A model generated the notes under the pieces. The model was given only the letters and a program-made list of their open reading frames with translations. It had not been told where the DNA came from and made no database searches. 64,000 nt of DNA from Byssothecium circinans (taxonomy: Eukaryota > Ascomycota > Dothideomycetes > Pleosporales > Massarinaceae). The position numbers were made by a program, and so were the translations under genes. Each line of letters opens with the position of its first letter. Within the stretch, counting starts at the first letter, position 1. Shown piece by piece: positions 45,093 to 56,774 of this stretch. The DNA is taken from positions 426,631-490,630 of the forward strand of contig ML977009.1 of the NCBI GenBank assembly GCA_010015675.1, written 5' to 3'.

Positions 45093-46220
45093 TGTTAGTG
45101 CTGCTGGGAGTAGGAGGGGGGAATGTAACTGCAAGGTGTTTTTAGATCGTGGAAGCTGCAACGCAGTACTGCTTACTATATTGGAGGCTTAACTTGGGCC
45201 TATAATTCCGTGGTTTGGTCTATTTGTGGTCCCGTGGAAGTTAAAGTTGGTAGGTACTGATCGTCACTGCTGTGATGTGACGTTGTTGTGCGACATCTTT
45301 CTTCTACGGCTCCCCACACCCCAGTCCAGAATCAACAAATCATCGAGAAAAACATATACCACTCCAAGAGAAACCATAGAATCAAATTAACTAAAGCCAA
45401 AAGCGAGGAGTTTTTCATTCTTCCTGACGTGGATAAGGCTTTCTTCCATCGGCATGGTGAATTACTGCATAATGGTGTGATGAAGGAATTGGTCACGTGA
45501 TATCCAGGTCCGTAGCATATAGGTTGAGTCAGTCCTTGAACTCCGTGAGGCGCTGCAAGGTATCTCGTTTTCTCCATATCCCATCATGTACTTCTTTCCA
45601 GCCTAAAGTGGCGTCTCTACAATGGGTAAGCTTGTCGGCGAGGACACGGGCGCTATATCAGATCCGGTTAGTTAAACAATTCACATCCCTTGGGTTCGTG
45701 GGACGGGCAATACGAATGCATTTCCACTGTTCTTTCCCAGCTTATGTAGTGCCTGCGGTGTACGTTACCATGTCACATTCAACGGTAATAACGAAGATTA
45801 ACTCCACCTCTGGTTAGGAAACCACACAACTTGTAGAAGGCAAAGATTACTACATAGTCATCATCACTAGGAAGCTTCTGTCAAATAACACGCGAATGAA
45901 TGAGGTTCTCTTGCTAGGCTACATATCGAGACGTGTCGTCGTGTTGTACAAGGGTAGAACAGAGTAGATAACGTGCTCGCCAATTCATCTCAGCCATCGG
46001 ACCTTTTCATGCCGGAACTCTCCATCAAAACATGTCAGAGACCCGAAATACATACAGGAAAGAGAGTGTAGCGTGAATGTTCTTTTAACCAGCTGAATCA
46101 AGCTCAGGAAAGCTGGTTGGGTGCGTCGCCCTTGCCACATGATGATACTCAACACTATGATATATGACAGCCATGCGCAGTAAAGCCTCACCATTTAGGA
46201 CCACTCATCTAGTCCAGACC
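45093..46220. other. intergenic, nothing recognised
   Basis: About 1.1 kb from the amidohydrolase promoter to the end of the RBR ligase gene. No coding or repeat signal was recognised. Confidence 0.4.
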
Positions 46221-47945
46221 TTAAAGATGCCTACCGCCGTTTTGCGGATCGGGGTCCTGCAAGGTGTCTCTCATGGGCCGAAAGGCAGGCCGGTCCCAAA
46301 GTCGCAAGATGCCTCTACGCAGACCATCCGCCTGCTGCACCTCCAAACGAGAGGGGACTGGCGCTTGGACTGGGTTCCGGGCCGGAGCTGGGACTTGGGC
46401 TTGTGGTGGAGCAGGCGCTGGAGCAGGAACTTGCGGGGCAGCAGGGCCTGGAGCTGGGGTTTGTTGTACCGCAACTCCTGGGGCGAACCCGCCAAAAAGA
46501 GGAAAGATGCCACCTTGGTTGACGTTGACTCCCAAGTCGAAGCCAGCATTGCCGGCAATTCCAAAGGCAAAGTCATGGGGGTTGAGATTGTTGCCATTGG
46601 GATGACGAACTCCGGCAGGGCGAGGAGGTGGAGGCGGTGGCTGGTTCAAATTCGCGTTGACCATCTGAGGGACCTGGTTGGCCATGTTCGCGTTCCATAC
46701 GCGGTCGTCGACGAAGTTGCGGACATCGTTGAAGATGTTGTCTAAATAGAATATGTGTTAGTGAAATTTTGGGCGCAGGACATGGAATATGGGGTCTACG
46801 TACCCATAGCGTGGATGCAGTGGTTACCATGCTGCATGTAAGCTGTGTACTCAACAAGGCACACCCAGCAGAAGTTGTGATGGCACTGATGACCTATTGA
46901 ACGAGTCAGTCTCCTCCATCCTCACAACAAGAGCGTCGACTTGGTAAATTCTAGGGAACTTACATTGCATATGATCGCATCCGGAAATCTTCTCGATATT
47001 AACGCCGCACTTCGGGCACGGCTTTGCTCCAATGGCCTTGATCGTCTCTTCCGACTTCTTTTCATCAGCGGATTTGTTCGCGTTACAGCTGACGTTCGCG
47101 TGCCAGGTACGGTTGCAGGTGATACAGTGCTCGTACTGGCAGTAGGGGCACTCGGCGCGCTGCGTAGTGCGGTTAGGCGTGGTATTCTTGCAGCCTCCGA
47201 TGGCGAAGTAGTGGCCGCATTGCGTGTTCAGGCAGGAGATGTAGTCGTCGGAGGTGCGGAGGTGGTGGGTAGTTACCGCGTCTTCCCATCTATCCCACAG
47301 TTATTATCCTGCTATGAAGAATTGGAACGACAGGGGTGTTGAATCTTACGCTCGGAAGGCGGCAGTTGTGATGATCTGCTGGATCGCATCCGCACCATAC
47401 ACGCACTCGCAGTCTGGCCACGGGCAATGGAGTTCGGTCTCGTGGAGGCTCCGCTGCGTGATTTTTGCCTTGAGCATCTGGCTGACACATGCCGAACACG
47501 TGTCCCTCATATGCTCGCACGCATGCGTCCCCTTCGGTACTTTGAAGCCCCTACCCACTATCTTCGTGTGGGCACATATCTTGCATTCTTTGCGCTGATT
47601 CGTTGCTTTCTTCAATTGGGGCTTGCTGATTCGTCCGGATGGAAAGGCAAATTGGGGCACTGGGTTTCGGACGGCCACATCGTGAGCATTCATTGGCATG
47701 GTAGCGACGGAGAGAGGTCGAAGAGGAGAGGTATTGGCACCTGGAGGTTGAAACGGGCGGCGGAGGGGAGGATGAACACCCATGAAATCGAATGGACGGC
47801 TAAGCTGCTGAGGCGGAGTTGCTTCGTCGCTATCATCGAGGACGATGGGATCGCGTGCGGACCCGGACATTTCGCGACGCGTGGTTCTGGATGTGTAGGT
47901 GACGCGACGGTTGGGTTTTGCATGGAGGCGCGTGTTCGGCGCCAT
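46221..47945 (-). CDS. RING-between-RING (RBR) E3 ubiquitin ligase
   Basis: The four exons are 47350-47945, 46964-47289, 46804-46893 and 46221-46741, giving 510 aa; the introns are 60, 70 and 62 bp. The start is ATG 47945; the frame upstream has only a GTG. RING1 reads CKICAHTKIVGRG, then HACEHMRDTCSACVSQML. The IBR follows with CLNTQCGHYFAIGGC, then CPYCQYEHCITCNRTWHANV. RING2 is KPCPKCGVNIEKISGCDHMQ, then CHQCHHNFCWVC; its third Cys pair is built across intron 2. RBR ligases pass ubiquitin through a RING2 Cys before the substrate. The last 170 residues are a Pro/Ala/Gln/Asn-rich tail. Substrate unknown. Confidence 0.9.
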
Positions 47946-48959
47946 GCTGACTTCGGCGGTTCCTCGTCTTCTTGAATGCGTACTGTCAAATCTCCTTTTT
48001 GGCACGTATGTAGCTGGAGTAGTTGAGGGTGCGGTTGCCGTTTCGCGGTTGAGGTGGGTTGTGGGTGTGGGAGGGTGTGTATGTGTGAGAGGCCGTGGGG
48101 GTATGAAGCTTTATATGGGTGTAGCGAGCGGCTAATGGAGCACGTGATTGAAGGGGGCCGGGGAAAGGTGGATTGATAGTTGCGGTAGGGTTCTTGAGGC
48201 CGGTTCTTTAACGCATGGCTGTGTTCGCGTTGGGCGGTCAAAGAAATTTTCGCCTACGTGTTTGTCGGGTGGAACCTCTGCATCGCTGCGGAGGTTCGGT
48301 AATAGAACACCGTTCGAGAATGTGGCCGAAGTTAGGTGAGAGGAAGGCTTTGAATAGAGATGGTATGCGTAGCCTACAAATTCGACACATGAAGGTCTCG
48401 TGGTCCGTAATCCAAGTCCAGCAGCTGCACATCGTCCATGTAAATTTCAAGTCTTTCTCAGATTTATTGGGCGCACTGCAGTAAATCTGAGATTGTGGGG
48501 AAGTGTACTTAGCTTTTCAGTACAGTAGTATCGCATGCTGTTAGTCTGCCTGAGTCCAAAGCAATCCACCATAGGGGCGGTGATTCTCCGGGACGTGTTT
48601 CAATCGCTCAAACGGACGCGACATTTTCGAAATCGACGGGAAGGACGTGGAAGCAGCCACTCCTACGAATGAACGAGATAGTCTCTGGTACGCAGTACAG
48701 ATCCTGTAGTAAGTTGTTGATGGAAAATTATTCAGTTCAGCGCTGGATTGTTAGCAAGGATCTCCGACCAGGATGATGGCTAAGAAACATTCACATACCA
48801 GCGAAGGCAACTTGTGTGATCGCACATATCACCCCTGAAACGAACGGTGTGAGAACTCGCAGAAGGGATAAGGGGACTCTGTCTTCGCACGATGTCGCAC
48901 TCACAAGCCCACTCATTAGGAGGTCACCGTGATAATACTTTTGCAGTGGCTCTGATTCG
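47946..48959. other. divergent intergenic region
   Basis: About 1 kb between the RBR ligase and the plus-strand hypothetical gene. It should hold both promoters. Nothing else was recognised. Confidence 0.4.
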
Positions 48960-50186
48960 ATGAGCCCCTATAAGCCCGTTCACGGCACGCTGTACGCCTT
49001 TGCACCATCCATGCCAAAGCCCAAGAAGCCTGGATCATCAGAAAGCCACCACTTTGGGCGTCTCAGCGCCGTGTTGCGCAAGAACAAGAACATCCTTGGA
49101 TCGACAATACGGAAGGTCGCTGAAGAGACCATGCATCAGGAAGACGACCAAATGCCGATGCCAGCACAGAAAGAGGAAGCGGTCCAAGAGAAGAGTGAAA
49201 CAGAAGAAGGGGAAGAGCGAAGAAAAGCTGTGGAAGCAGACAGCCCAGCGATAGCGATGCTTAGAAACCAACTGCCACTCCCCACGACTGAGGCGCATAT
49301 ACGACAACTTCAGAAGTATTCAAGGAAGTCGTGGGAACCAATGGTCAGCAGTCCGCTTCGCAATGAAGTCTTCGCGGAAGAAATAGAGAGCTATGAAGCT
49401 GACGATGGGGACGAAGCAGTAAGCGAGGAGGCGAGTGCAGGAGGAGTGAATGAGAAGAGAGGCGCTAAGCCATTGAGTGAAGGGTTATACATGATGGGGA
49501 ACAATGCCGCGTATGTGCACAGACCTATCTCTACTGTGAAGGAAGAGCTGGTGGGATCATACCAAAGAAGCACACGGGAAGAACCGCCCACCTACATTCC
49601 CAGTCCCATCCCCACTGCCATCACGAAGCTGGACAGCTCGACCACAAGGATCCTATCCGCCATCGACGAGACGATGCTTGAAACCAGCTCATCACTCACA
49701 ACCCCTCCAAACAAGCAAGACTTGGTCGATATCTATACCGAGCACTGCCGCCTCCTCTCCGACATTGAAAGCACCTCGCCCCCTCTCTTCCTGCCGCCTC
49801 GATCCTACCACTTACACCGCGAGGCCGTCCTCGAATTCTTCGTCCGCGAGCATCCTGGGAAGTACCCGTACTATGAGCGCCTTCACGGCATCGGACCGCG
49901 GCAAAAGTGGGAACAAAATGCTGCTTTTAATGCTGAGAAGGCGAAGCTGATTGAGGATTTGAAGAACGAGAGCGGTGTGACTGGTGTAGAGGATTTTGAT
50001 GAGGAAAGTTATTGGAAGGTGCATGAGTGGGTGATGAAGAACCGGGGGAGGTATCCGTTGGTGGAGAAGGAGGTGATGTGGTTGAGAAAGGCGATGCATG
50101 GGGTTATGTGGGGGACGCTCAATGAGGTGGTAGTGTGGACTACGACTTGGACGGGGACGGGGAATTTCAGGTTTGGAAGTCATTAG
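48960..50186 (+). CDS. fungal hypothetical protein with GRYP-type repeats
   Basis: A single-exon gene of 408 aa starts at ATG 48960. I do not recognise a named family. Residues 1-150 are charged and low complexity (Glu/Lys/Asp-rich). The C-terminal third is folded-looking and holds two related segments, REHPGKYPYYERLHGIGPRQ and MKNRGRYPLVEKEVMWLRKA. The same pattern recurs in the small gene just downstream at 50490. No signal peptide or membrane segment is visible. The frame has coding-like composition and a proper stop, so I consider it real. Confidence 0.65.
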   Translation: MSPYKPVHGTLYAFAPSMPKPKKPGSSESHHFGRLSAVLRKNKNILGSTIRKVAEETMHQEDDQMPMPAQKEEAVQEKSETEEGEERRKAVEADSPAIAMLRNQLPLPTTEAHIRQLQKYSRKSWEPMVSSPLRNEVFAEEIESYEADDGDEAVSEEASAGGVNEKRGAKPLSEGLYMMGNNAAYVHRPISTVKEELVGSYQRSTREEPPTYIPSPIPTAITKLDSSTTRILSAIDETMLETSSSLTTPPNKQDLVDIYTEHCRLLSDIESTSPPLFLPPRSYHLHREAVLEFFVREHPGKYPYYERLHGIGPRQKWEQNAAFNAEKAKLIEDLKNESGVTGVEDFDEESYWKVHEWVMKNRGRYPLVEKEVMWLRKAMHGVMWGTLNEVVVWTTTWTGTGNFRFGSH

Positions 50187-50489
50187 ATTCGTGATGGGGA
50201 AGATCCTGGTGTACATTTTGTAATTCGATTACCCTCTTTTACTTCTATGACTGGTGAGTGGTGCCAGCTGTGAGCGTCTGATTGGATATACGTGACAATT
50301 GGTGTCCAAGTGTGAGGGTGATGGTAGGATCTGGAATGTCGCAATCCAAGGCTTTTTCGGAGCTGTCAGTAGTACAAAAGGGGCCCAGGCAACACTTTAC
50401 CATGGTCTTTCATACCCATCGAGTTTCACACAACCAGAATTTTTCCAACGTACACCAAGGTATCAGCCAGAGCACGAAGTAATTACGGG

Positions 50490-50825
50490 ATGTCTATCCC
50501 TGATAGATCCACCCCTGATAGACTGCAAGAAGACAGCGATGGTGGAGCTGGAGATATCTTCAGGGACCGAAAGAATGCGGGCCTCGTCCGCGATCTCCAA
50601 GATTGCTCTCTTTACCATCAAGTACGCTGGTGCCTGGCTCATCCAGGTCGCTATCCGAACTACATGCCCGAATATATGGCGAAGATGCGGGAGCTGATTG
50701 AAGCACAAGGATATACAATTTCGAATGAGCAGATCGAGGAGGTTATACGGGAGGTGCATGCACGCATATCCGGTAAACCCAAGGCGGATGAGACGGCGGA
50801 AAGTGTAGGAGGTGGTGGATGTTGA
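50490..50825 (+). CDS. small hypothetical protein related to the C-terminus of the preceding gene
   Basis: An ATG at 50490 opens a 111-aa frame. Its middle reads LAHPGRYPNYMPEYMAKMRE and is followed by a Glu/Ile-rich helix (SNEQIEEVIREVHARI) and a Gly-Cys tail. The GRYP segment matches the two segments in the 408-aa protein 300 bp upstream. It may be a tandem partial duplicate or a separate small gene. Function unknown. No domain could be named. Confidence 0.45.
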   Translation: MSIPDRSTPDRLQEDSDGGAGDIFRDRKNAGLVRDLQDCSLYHQVRWCLAHPGRYPNYMPEYMAKMRELIEAQGYTISNEQIEEVIREVHARISGKPKADETAESVGGGGC

Positions 50826-51254
50826 CCACAGGAGTATGGCGAAGGGTTCGAACAGCAATAGCGGAAGGTGGTATAAGACGCACTTGACGATGTGAATGCA
50901 CGTGTCGATGTCAGGACCTCGGGAGTTTCCCGGTCACGTGGTAGTTGTAATCGAGGTTGACGCTGAATTAATTCTTCAACACAGCATCTCGTCATTCCAG
51001 AGATTGCTAATGAGAAGGAATACCGGTGAAGCGTATATCTTGTTGTTGCTGCCGTGTCGCCAATCAAGGTTGAGGCACCTGGGTGGTGTTGCGGCGTGCC
51101 GCGTGATGTGGGTGTGACGTCATGCGTCGTGGGCTTAGCAGGCTTCCACTTCTCATAAAGGACCTCACCCTCACACAAACATCTACTACCACCACCAACA
51201 CATTCGACACTCCAACACTCAAATAACTCCCAATAACTCCCCACAACCAGAATT
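50826..51254. promoter_or_regulatory. promoter region of the small membrane protein gene, with CRE motif
   Basis: About 430 bp upstream of the ATG at 51255. It contains TGACGTCA at 51115-51122 and a C/A-rich leader (CACTCCAACACTC) just before the start. Confidence 0.5.
51115..51122. promoter_or_regulatory. CRE-type palindrome TGACGTCA
   Basis: An exact 8-bp site lies 133 bp upstream of the start codon at 51255. Confidence 0.45.
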
Positions 51255-51609
51255 ATGTTCCAGCTCGCCCTCGCCGCGCTCCTCCAGCTCTCTCTGGCCC
51301 TCTTTGTTGAGGCTGCACCCGTCACGATACAGTCTTCGAACTGGCAGGGACCTACTGGCGGAGGTGTTCTAGGTTTCATCGTGCTTGTTCTTGATGTCAT
51401 CGCTTGGGGTCAGTACTTCATCCGCTCTGTACAGTGCCGTAAGCTAACTGTGTGCAGTCGAAATCATCAAGTCGAACCGCCCGCCGGTCCACAAAGTCCT
51501 CTGGTGCTTAGTCGTCTTCCTCTTCCCCATCATCGGCATGGTCGTCTACTACCTCTTCTCGAACCGCGCCGCGCATAACTCGGGCGGGTACGAGGCCATT
51601 CCCTCATAA
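51255..51609 (+). CDS. small two-helix membrane protein with PLDc_N (cardiolipin synthase N-terminal) domain
   Basis: The two exons are 51255-51408 and 51458-51609, giving 101 aa; the intron is 49 bp. A hydrophobic start (MFQLALAALLQLSLALFVEA) may be a signal peptide or anchor. Then GGVLGFIVLVLDVIAWVEII is joined across the intron to KSNRPPVHKVLWCLVVFLFP and IIGMVVYYLF. The D-x-I-A-x-V-E-I-x-K-S-x-R-P pattern and the FPIIG motif match PLDc_N, two membrane helices found at the N-terminus of cardiolipin synthases and alone in small proteins. Alone it cannot be a synthase; its role is unknown. Confidence 0.8.
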
Positions 51610-52730
51610 GCAGCCAGCGCCATCACGACACAGCCCACGTGGGCGTTTGTGGGTTGCAGCGGGCACCAATAGGCAATGAAGCAATGAATCTGCGGTACGG
51701 CGTCGAGCGTCAGGCGTCAGGGACACGATATGGGCTGTGAGTCTCACGACGGTAGATGATATCAATTCTGGCATGAATTCGTACTGGTCTGCATATGTTG
51801 GCGGACTCCTTGGGGTTATGGTACTTGCAATCCGTATAATTCATCTTAACGACCGAACATTGACTTCTTCTTCTGTGCCCTCGTACTTCGCCTATCGCGT
51901 TGGTCTCACCGCCAGCCCGAGTTTCAAACGGTCCGAGTGGCCTCGGGTCAGCAGCGGACAGTTATTATTGCGCCCCATCATCTCCACGAAACTTCTTTTG
52001 GCTACGACGATGGGGGCCAGCCAATCTTAGCTTCAATACAAGCTTCCTCCGCACTAACTGATTTCTTGCTGGATTTGCAACGCCAAAGCTTAAGACTATT
52101 TTAATCCACACTATTCATCGGACTTCGCCAGATTGCCCAATCAAGTGCCTTTGATGACCGTTTCAGCTGATTTCCACGTTACCGATGGTTCGAGGCATAG
52201 TGCAGCCCGTTCCGGCCTTCATCCTACGCCGTCCCCAACTCGATGCACAATAAAGGAGACACGGAGCTTTAATGCAATAATGCAAGCCTCACGATGCGAG
52301 AGCTGAACGCCTCTTGGAGGCGTAAAGCCAACCAATCTACACCGCTCAGCGAGCGCGTTCGCCTGTGAACCACAGCACGTCTCAGCTCAATCAAGCTACA
52401 CGAGCACATCCTCCCTCATTGGTCACATTTACGAACGCGCTGTCCACGTAGTCATGGCAGCAAGCACCCAAATAATGCATTATAGTAAACAGGGCACTCA
52501 GCCTGCACAAGTGGCAAGCACCGTGCATCACATTCCGGGCGCTGTGACGGTGCCGCAGCAAACGCATGGACGCCTAGGACGAGTATTTGAGTAGGCGCCC
52601 CGCTCTTCTCTTCTCCATCATTGTCCAGCCCTGTCAACCTACATTTACCCTTTACAAGTGCGATAACCACCACCTCTGACGCAAACAACGTCAACAACGC
52701 GACACACATCGTCACCACACAAACTACACC
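51610..52730. other. intergenic, nothing recognised
   Basis: About 1.1 kb between two small membrane protein genes. Open frames (51737-52030 and others) are ordinary. The last 200 bases contain C/A-rich leader sequence of the next gene. Confidence 0.4.
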
Positions 52731-53031
52731 ATGCCAGCCCTCTACCAGCCCGAGATGCTGAGGCGCGCCGTCGCCGACCCCAAGTAAGAAACATCCTCTT
52801 GAGCCCCTATGCGCCCAGCTAATGGAAAACAGCGCCCTCGTCGCCGAGCTGGCCCACCTCGTCGTCCGCGCCAAGAAAGGCGGCAAGTCGGGGAAGGGCG
52901 GCAAGTCCAAGATCAAGGGCGGCACCATCGCCGGAATCATCATCGCCATCATCGTCATCGTCATCATCCTCGCCATCATCTTCTTCCTCGTCAAGAGGAA
53001 CCAGAAGAAGAAGAGGGCAATCGGCCACTAA
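52731..53031 (+). CDS. very small single-pass membrane protein
   Basis: The two exons are 52731-52783 and 52833-53031, giving 83 aa; the 49-bp intron has donor GTAAGA and acceptor AACAG. The N-terminus MPALYQPEMLRRAVADPNAL leads to a Gly/Lys repeat (KKGGKSGKGGKSKIKGG). A 24-residue almost pure Ile/Val/Ala helix (about 50-73) follows, then a basic tail (KRNQKKKR). A lysine cluster on both sides of one helix is typical of tail-anchored or single-pass proteins. Family not recognised. The second exon alone would start without a proper ATG context, which supports the spliced model. Confidence 0.65.
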
Positions 53032-53548
53032 GCGGAGCCAACGATCTGTCAATGGCGGGGGTACGCCGGAAGTGTACGTCAATGACGGATGCATTGGGTT
53101 GGAGCGGATGGTCTGAACGTGTTCGATACCCTGGGTCTGGCGAGTGCTTGCTTTGAGTTGATAGATGCGGGCTTGGAAATTTCCAAGCTTGCGTTGAAAT
53201 GGAGTTTTAACCTGTGTGATTGGAAGTTCTCTTTGAGATTGTGCCGGGCAATTTTTTTTATTTTTTTTTAATTAAATTACGGAATTGATGTGAAGAGCTG
53301 ACCGTACGATAGCTGTGCTTTGTGGGATTGTAGGACAGTTAAGCTACTGGACAATCTCGTACGACATGCACGACTTCGCACATCAACCCCGGTCACACCA
53401 GAGGAACACCGTCATCAACGTGTCACCAATTTGCACAGCTAACAGCTTTTCCTGACACTCCAACACCGTCACGGTCTGGCAACATCGCCTGCATCCACAT
53501 CATACAGCACGCCTAGAGACTTCGTCAATTGTTCTTCCCTCATCGCTC
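53032..53548. other. convergent 3' region with T-rich tract
   Basis: This holds the 3' flanks of the small membrane protein and the P450. A T-rich tract lies at about 53251-53275. No gene was seen. Confidence 0.4.
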
Positions 53549-55270
53549 TCATCCATCCCGCTCCCTCAGCTCCACCCTCAAATCTTCCTTATGCCAAAAC
53601 ATGAACGTCTTTTGTTCCCCAAAATCTTTTACTTCGTCGACAGCTTTCAAATCAAAAGCCCATAGCAGTCTCGCAAGCACCAATCGCATCTCCGCCCATG
53701 CCAGCTTCTGTCCCATGCACTTGTGTCGGCCCACGAGGAAGGGCTCGAAGACGCTGATATTGTCGTCAGGGAATGGCGTCGACGGTAGAAACCGTTCGGG
53801 GATAAAAGAGGAGGGGTGCGTGAAATTGGAGGGCGAGCGGAACGCAGGATATTGGTTGAGGGATACGAGGGTCTGAAGTAGCGTCAGCATGGTCGATACC
53901 CGATGGAAGGAAAGAAAGACGAGAAGAACTTACTCCGCCAGGAACGTAACGACCACAAACCACCTCCCCACCCTTTGGAACAACACGCGGAAGCCCCACA
54001 GCAGCCGGCGGACCCAACCTTAGCGCTTCCTTAACAACAGCATCAACATACTCGAGCCGCCCAATATTCGCGATTGTGATATCTTCCTCGGCGGCGAAAA
54101 CAGTCCTCACTTCCCCCACAGCTCTCTCCATGACCTCAGCATTTCGTAACAGCGCTGTGATCACACCTGTCAACGCCGTCCCCGTCGTCTCACTCCCCGC
54201 AAATATCAACACCGATAAATCCGCCTCCAGCTCCTCCATCGGAACCGGCACCTTCGTCTCCCCCTTCTCCTCATTATACCTTAAAACACTCCCCACGAAG
54301 TCCCGCGCGCCCTTTTTCTCCGGCATACCGAGTCGCTGGTGCATCTTCTGGTGCACAAGCTCCCTGTGGAACACCATCTTCGCTTTAATGGATGCTGGGA
54401 TTGTGAAGGCGAGGAGTTTGTCGAGCGGGGAGAAGAAATTCACCGTTGCCATCAGCGCAAGACCTTTGCCGAAGGTGCAGCTGATTTCGACCCAGGGGTG
54501 CGGTTTACCGTTCGCAAGCGAGGAGAAGGATTCGCCGAAGGAGAGGTGGCCTGAGATGTCGAAGGTGAGGTAGTTGAGCCAGTCGACTATGTTGATTATT
54601 GCCGTGTTTTTCTTGTCTTCTGTTCCTTGGACGGCGGCCAGTTCGCGGAATTTCGAGACCATGAGATCGACATAGCACTCCAACATCCCCGCATTCTCAC
54701 CCACAGCATGCTCGGTAAAAGCACCCGTTAACGCGCGTCGATGCCGCGTATGCGCCTTCTCGTCTACGCTCATCAGTGAATGCGGATCGTTTGGTTGCGG
54801 CTTGACCCATTTGGCCGTCTTTTCGAACACGGCGTGGCTGCTGGAGCGTGGCTGGTAGATGTCGTGCCAGGCCTGAGGGTCGGTGTAGGAGAGCTCGTCG
54901 GGTGCGATACGGACGACGGGTCCGTATGTTTGGTGCAGTTTGTGGAGGTCCGCGTGGAGACGGCCGCTTTGCATTGAGTGGGCCCATGGGAGACGGGAGG
55001 CGCGCCAGTGGAGGGGGCCCGGGTAGGAGTGGAGGGGGTGCAGGGTGAGGTTGTAGAGGGCTTTCAGGAGGGTCTGTGTGGGTGGGTTAGGATGGGGTGG
55101 ATTTTGGGGATTTTAATTTGTAGCACTGTCTTGGTGGGCTCGTTGAGGAGGGGGAATTGCAATGACGAGGGGATGATGGGATATCGAAGGTAGAACAGAC
55201 TTACGAATGCAAAGAGTGCGAGGACGCAGAAGACTGCGTAGTCGAAGACGAGGGCGATGATATTGTGCAT
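53549..55270 (-). CDS. cytochrome P450 monooxygenase
   Basis: The three exons are 55205-55270, 53934-55073 and 53549-53872, giving 509 aa; the introns are 131 and 61 bp. Exon 1 encodes the membrane anchor (MHNIIALVFDYAVFCVLALF). HPLHSYPGPLHWRASRLPW is the proline-rich hinge. The I-helix oxygen-activating motif is FAGSETTGTAL, the ExxR motif is in VKEALRLGPP, and PERFLPSTPF precedes the heme loop FLVGRHKCMGQKLAWAEMRL with the Cys ligand. All core elements are present, so the enzyme should be functional. The sequence type resembles fungal secondary-metabolite P450s (isotrichodermin hydroxylase-like), but there is no biosynthetic core gene nearby. Confidence 0.93.
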
Positions 55271-56238
55271 TGTGCTCAGTCTGAAATTGTTGGCATTGAG
55301 TCTTTGGAGCACTCAGGCGGAGCAGTCCGAGTCTTTTGAATTTGGTCAATCAGATGATCCGCGAATCCTTCGCGGAATATAACGGGCTTGGTGATGTTCG
55401 ATGTCGAAAACCTCGTACATTGCTGCATTGAGCCGCGCTACTGTCCCATTGTGATTCGTCGGCCGGTGAATGCTAAGGTCCGACATCCCGCCCCGCTCGC
55501 CAATACGCGCTGGGCGGCTGATATTCCTCCGTGGGATTCCACCCTTGGAGGCGGTTCGCCTTGTTGGATGTCGGGGGTTGTGGTGCGGCCGCGAGGGAGG
55601 GGTGGGCGTCTGTACTAGTTGAGCCGGGTGACGTCATCGCTTTATTGCGCCCCAGCGCCCCCAAATGTTTATTACACCACGCTGTACGCCCAGGAAACGT
55701 CATGTGAAAGCTCATTATGGATGGCTTATGGTTGACCTCACCAGCGTAGCAAAATGATGGGAACCTTCACGACGGCATATACTACATGCTATCACCAGGG
55801 AATTCTACCTCGTACCATGTATTTATGTGCACGACTATCTTGATCACCGATCTTCCCTCGTAGAAGCTACTCATTTGCTTAAGCCTACCCAGTACGCTCG
55901 TTGCTCAGTACCTTCATCACCAAACTCTTCCTCAGCATCACGTCGCTCTACGTCGCTCAATGTTTTGAACCCAAATATTTTAATTGATATTAGAAAACTA
56001 ATTTACAATAAAAGAGTGTGTCAATCCCAGCCCCCCTACAGTAACGCACACGTGAAAAGCCAGGCAAGCATTAGAAATTGACCGCAAAATACCTTAGAGG
56101 TAAAGAATGAATGGACGGCAGATTTCAGCCTGACAAAAAGAGAAAACAAAATTTGTAGAAAAAGAAATACATATGTAGAGATACCAAAAATATAGGCTGT
56201 CGGTGTCAGACTCGGTGCTAACTACCAAAGGTAGTATC
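55271..56238. other. P450 promoter and AT-rich 3' flank
   Basis: TGACGTCA occurs at 55629-55636, about 360 bp upstream of the P450 start. From about 55960 to 56200 the sequence is AT-rich. No gene was recognised. Confidence 0.4.
55629..55636. promoter_or_regulatory. CRE-type palindrome TGACGTCA upstream of the P450
   Basis: An exact match about 360 bp upstream of the P450 ATG. It is one of four such sites found in the window. Confidence 0.35.
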
Positions 56239-56774
56239 CTAGCGAGTCCCTGAGGCCGAAGGGCGAAGCGTCGCTGATCCGTCTCCCGAAGACGTCTCGC
56301 CAGCTGTGTCTGACTGTCCTTCTGTGGTAGATTGCTTGTCTCCGGTAGAGCTCACATTTTTCCAGCGCGGGTCCTTCATTACCAACTTTAGCAAAATATC
56401 AAAAGCCTCCGCCTGACTTTTATACGCGCGCAAAGTTTCAATCTGCTCACATTTGCCGTCGATTTGGAAATCAACCACTGCTCCGTACAAGTTGTCGATA
56501 GTAACCACGCACCAAGCTTCCGAAGACCTGGCAAAAGTGTCACCGCATCTGTATCCGTTGTTAGAAGCTGGACTCGAGATTTCTGTAGACTTGTGTCGGT
56601 CTTCTTACCTTGAACAAGATTTCTCTTGGCCATGGCAACAAGCTCCGTAGGGCCGGGTACAATGACCCGCTGCTTATCTCTCCTGTTCTCATCTTTTGGT
56701 GGGTCCTGTATCTCCGGCCGGTTTGCTGCGTCTGAATACATGTTTTGCGCAAGAAATCCGAAGCCGCTATCCAT
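56239..56774 (-). CDS. small hypothetical protein with ambiguous intron
   Basis: The start is ATG 56774 (MDSGFGFLAQNMYSDAANRP). The preferred model has a 41-bp intron (56568-56608) and exons 56609-56774 and 56239-56567, giving 164 aa. Its second exon reads like a protein (CGDTFARSSEAWCVVTIDNL, EAFDILLKLVMKDPRWK) and ends in an acidic Ser/Thr tail. A more usual 60-bp intron with a better branch site (TCTAAC, acceptor at 56549) would keep the first frame and end at 56388 with an unlikely basic tail. Reading through without splicing also stays open. I do not recognise the family. Confidence 0.5.

Noticed and set aside
53549..55270. P450 and monooxygenase as a secondary-metabolite cluster
   Set aside because: They are 22 kb apart and no polyketide synthase, peptide synthetase, terpene synthase or peptide precursor is visible.
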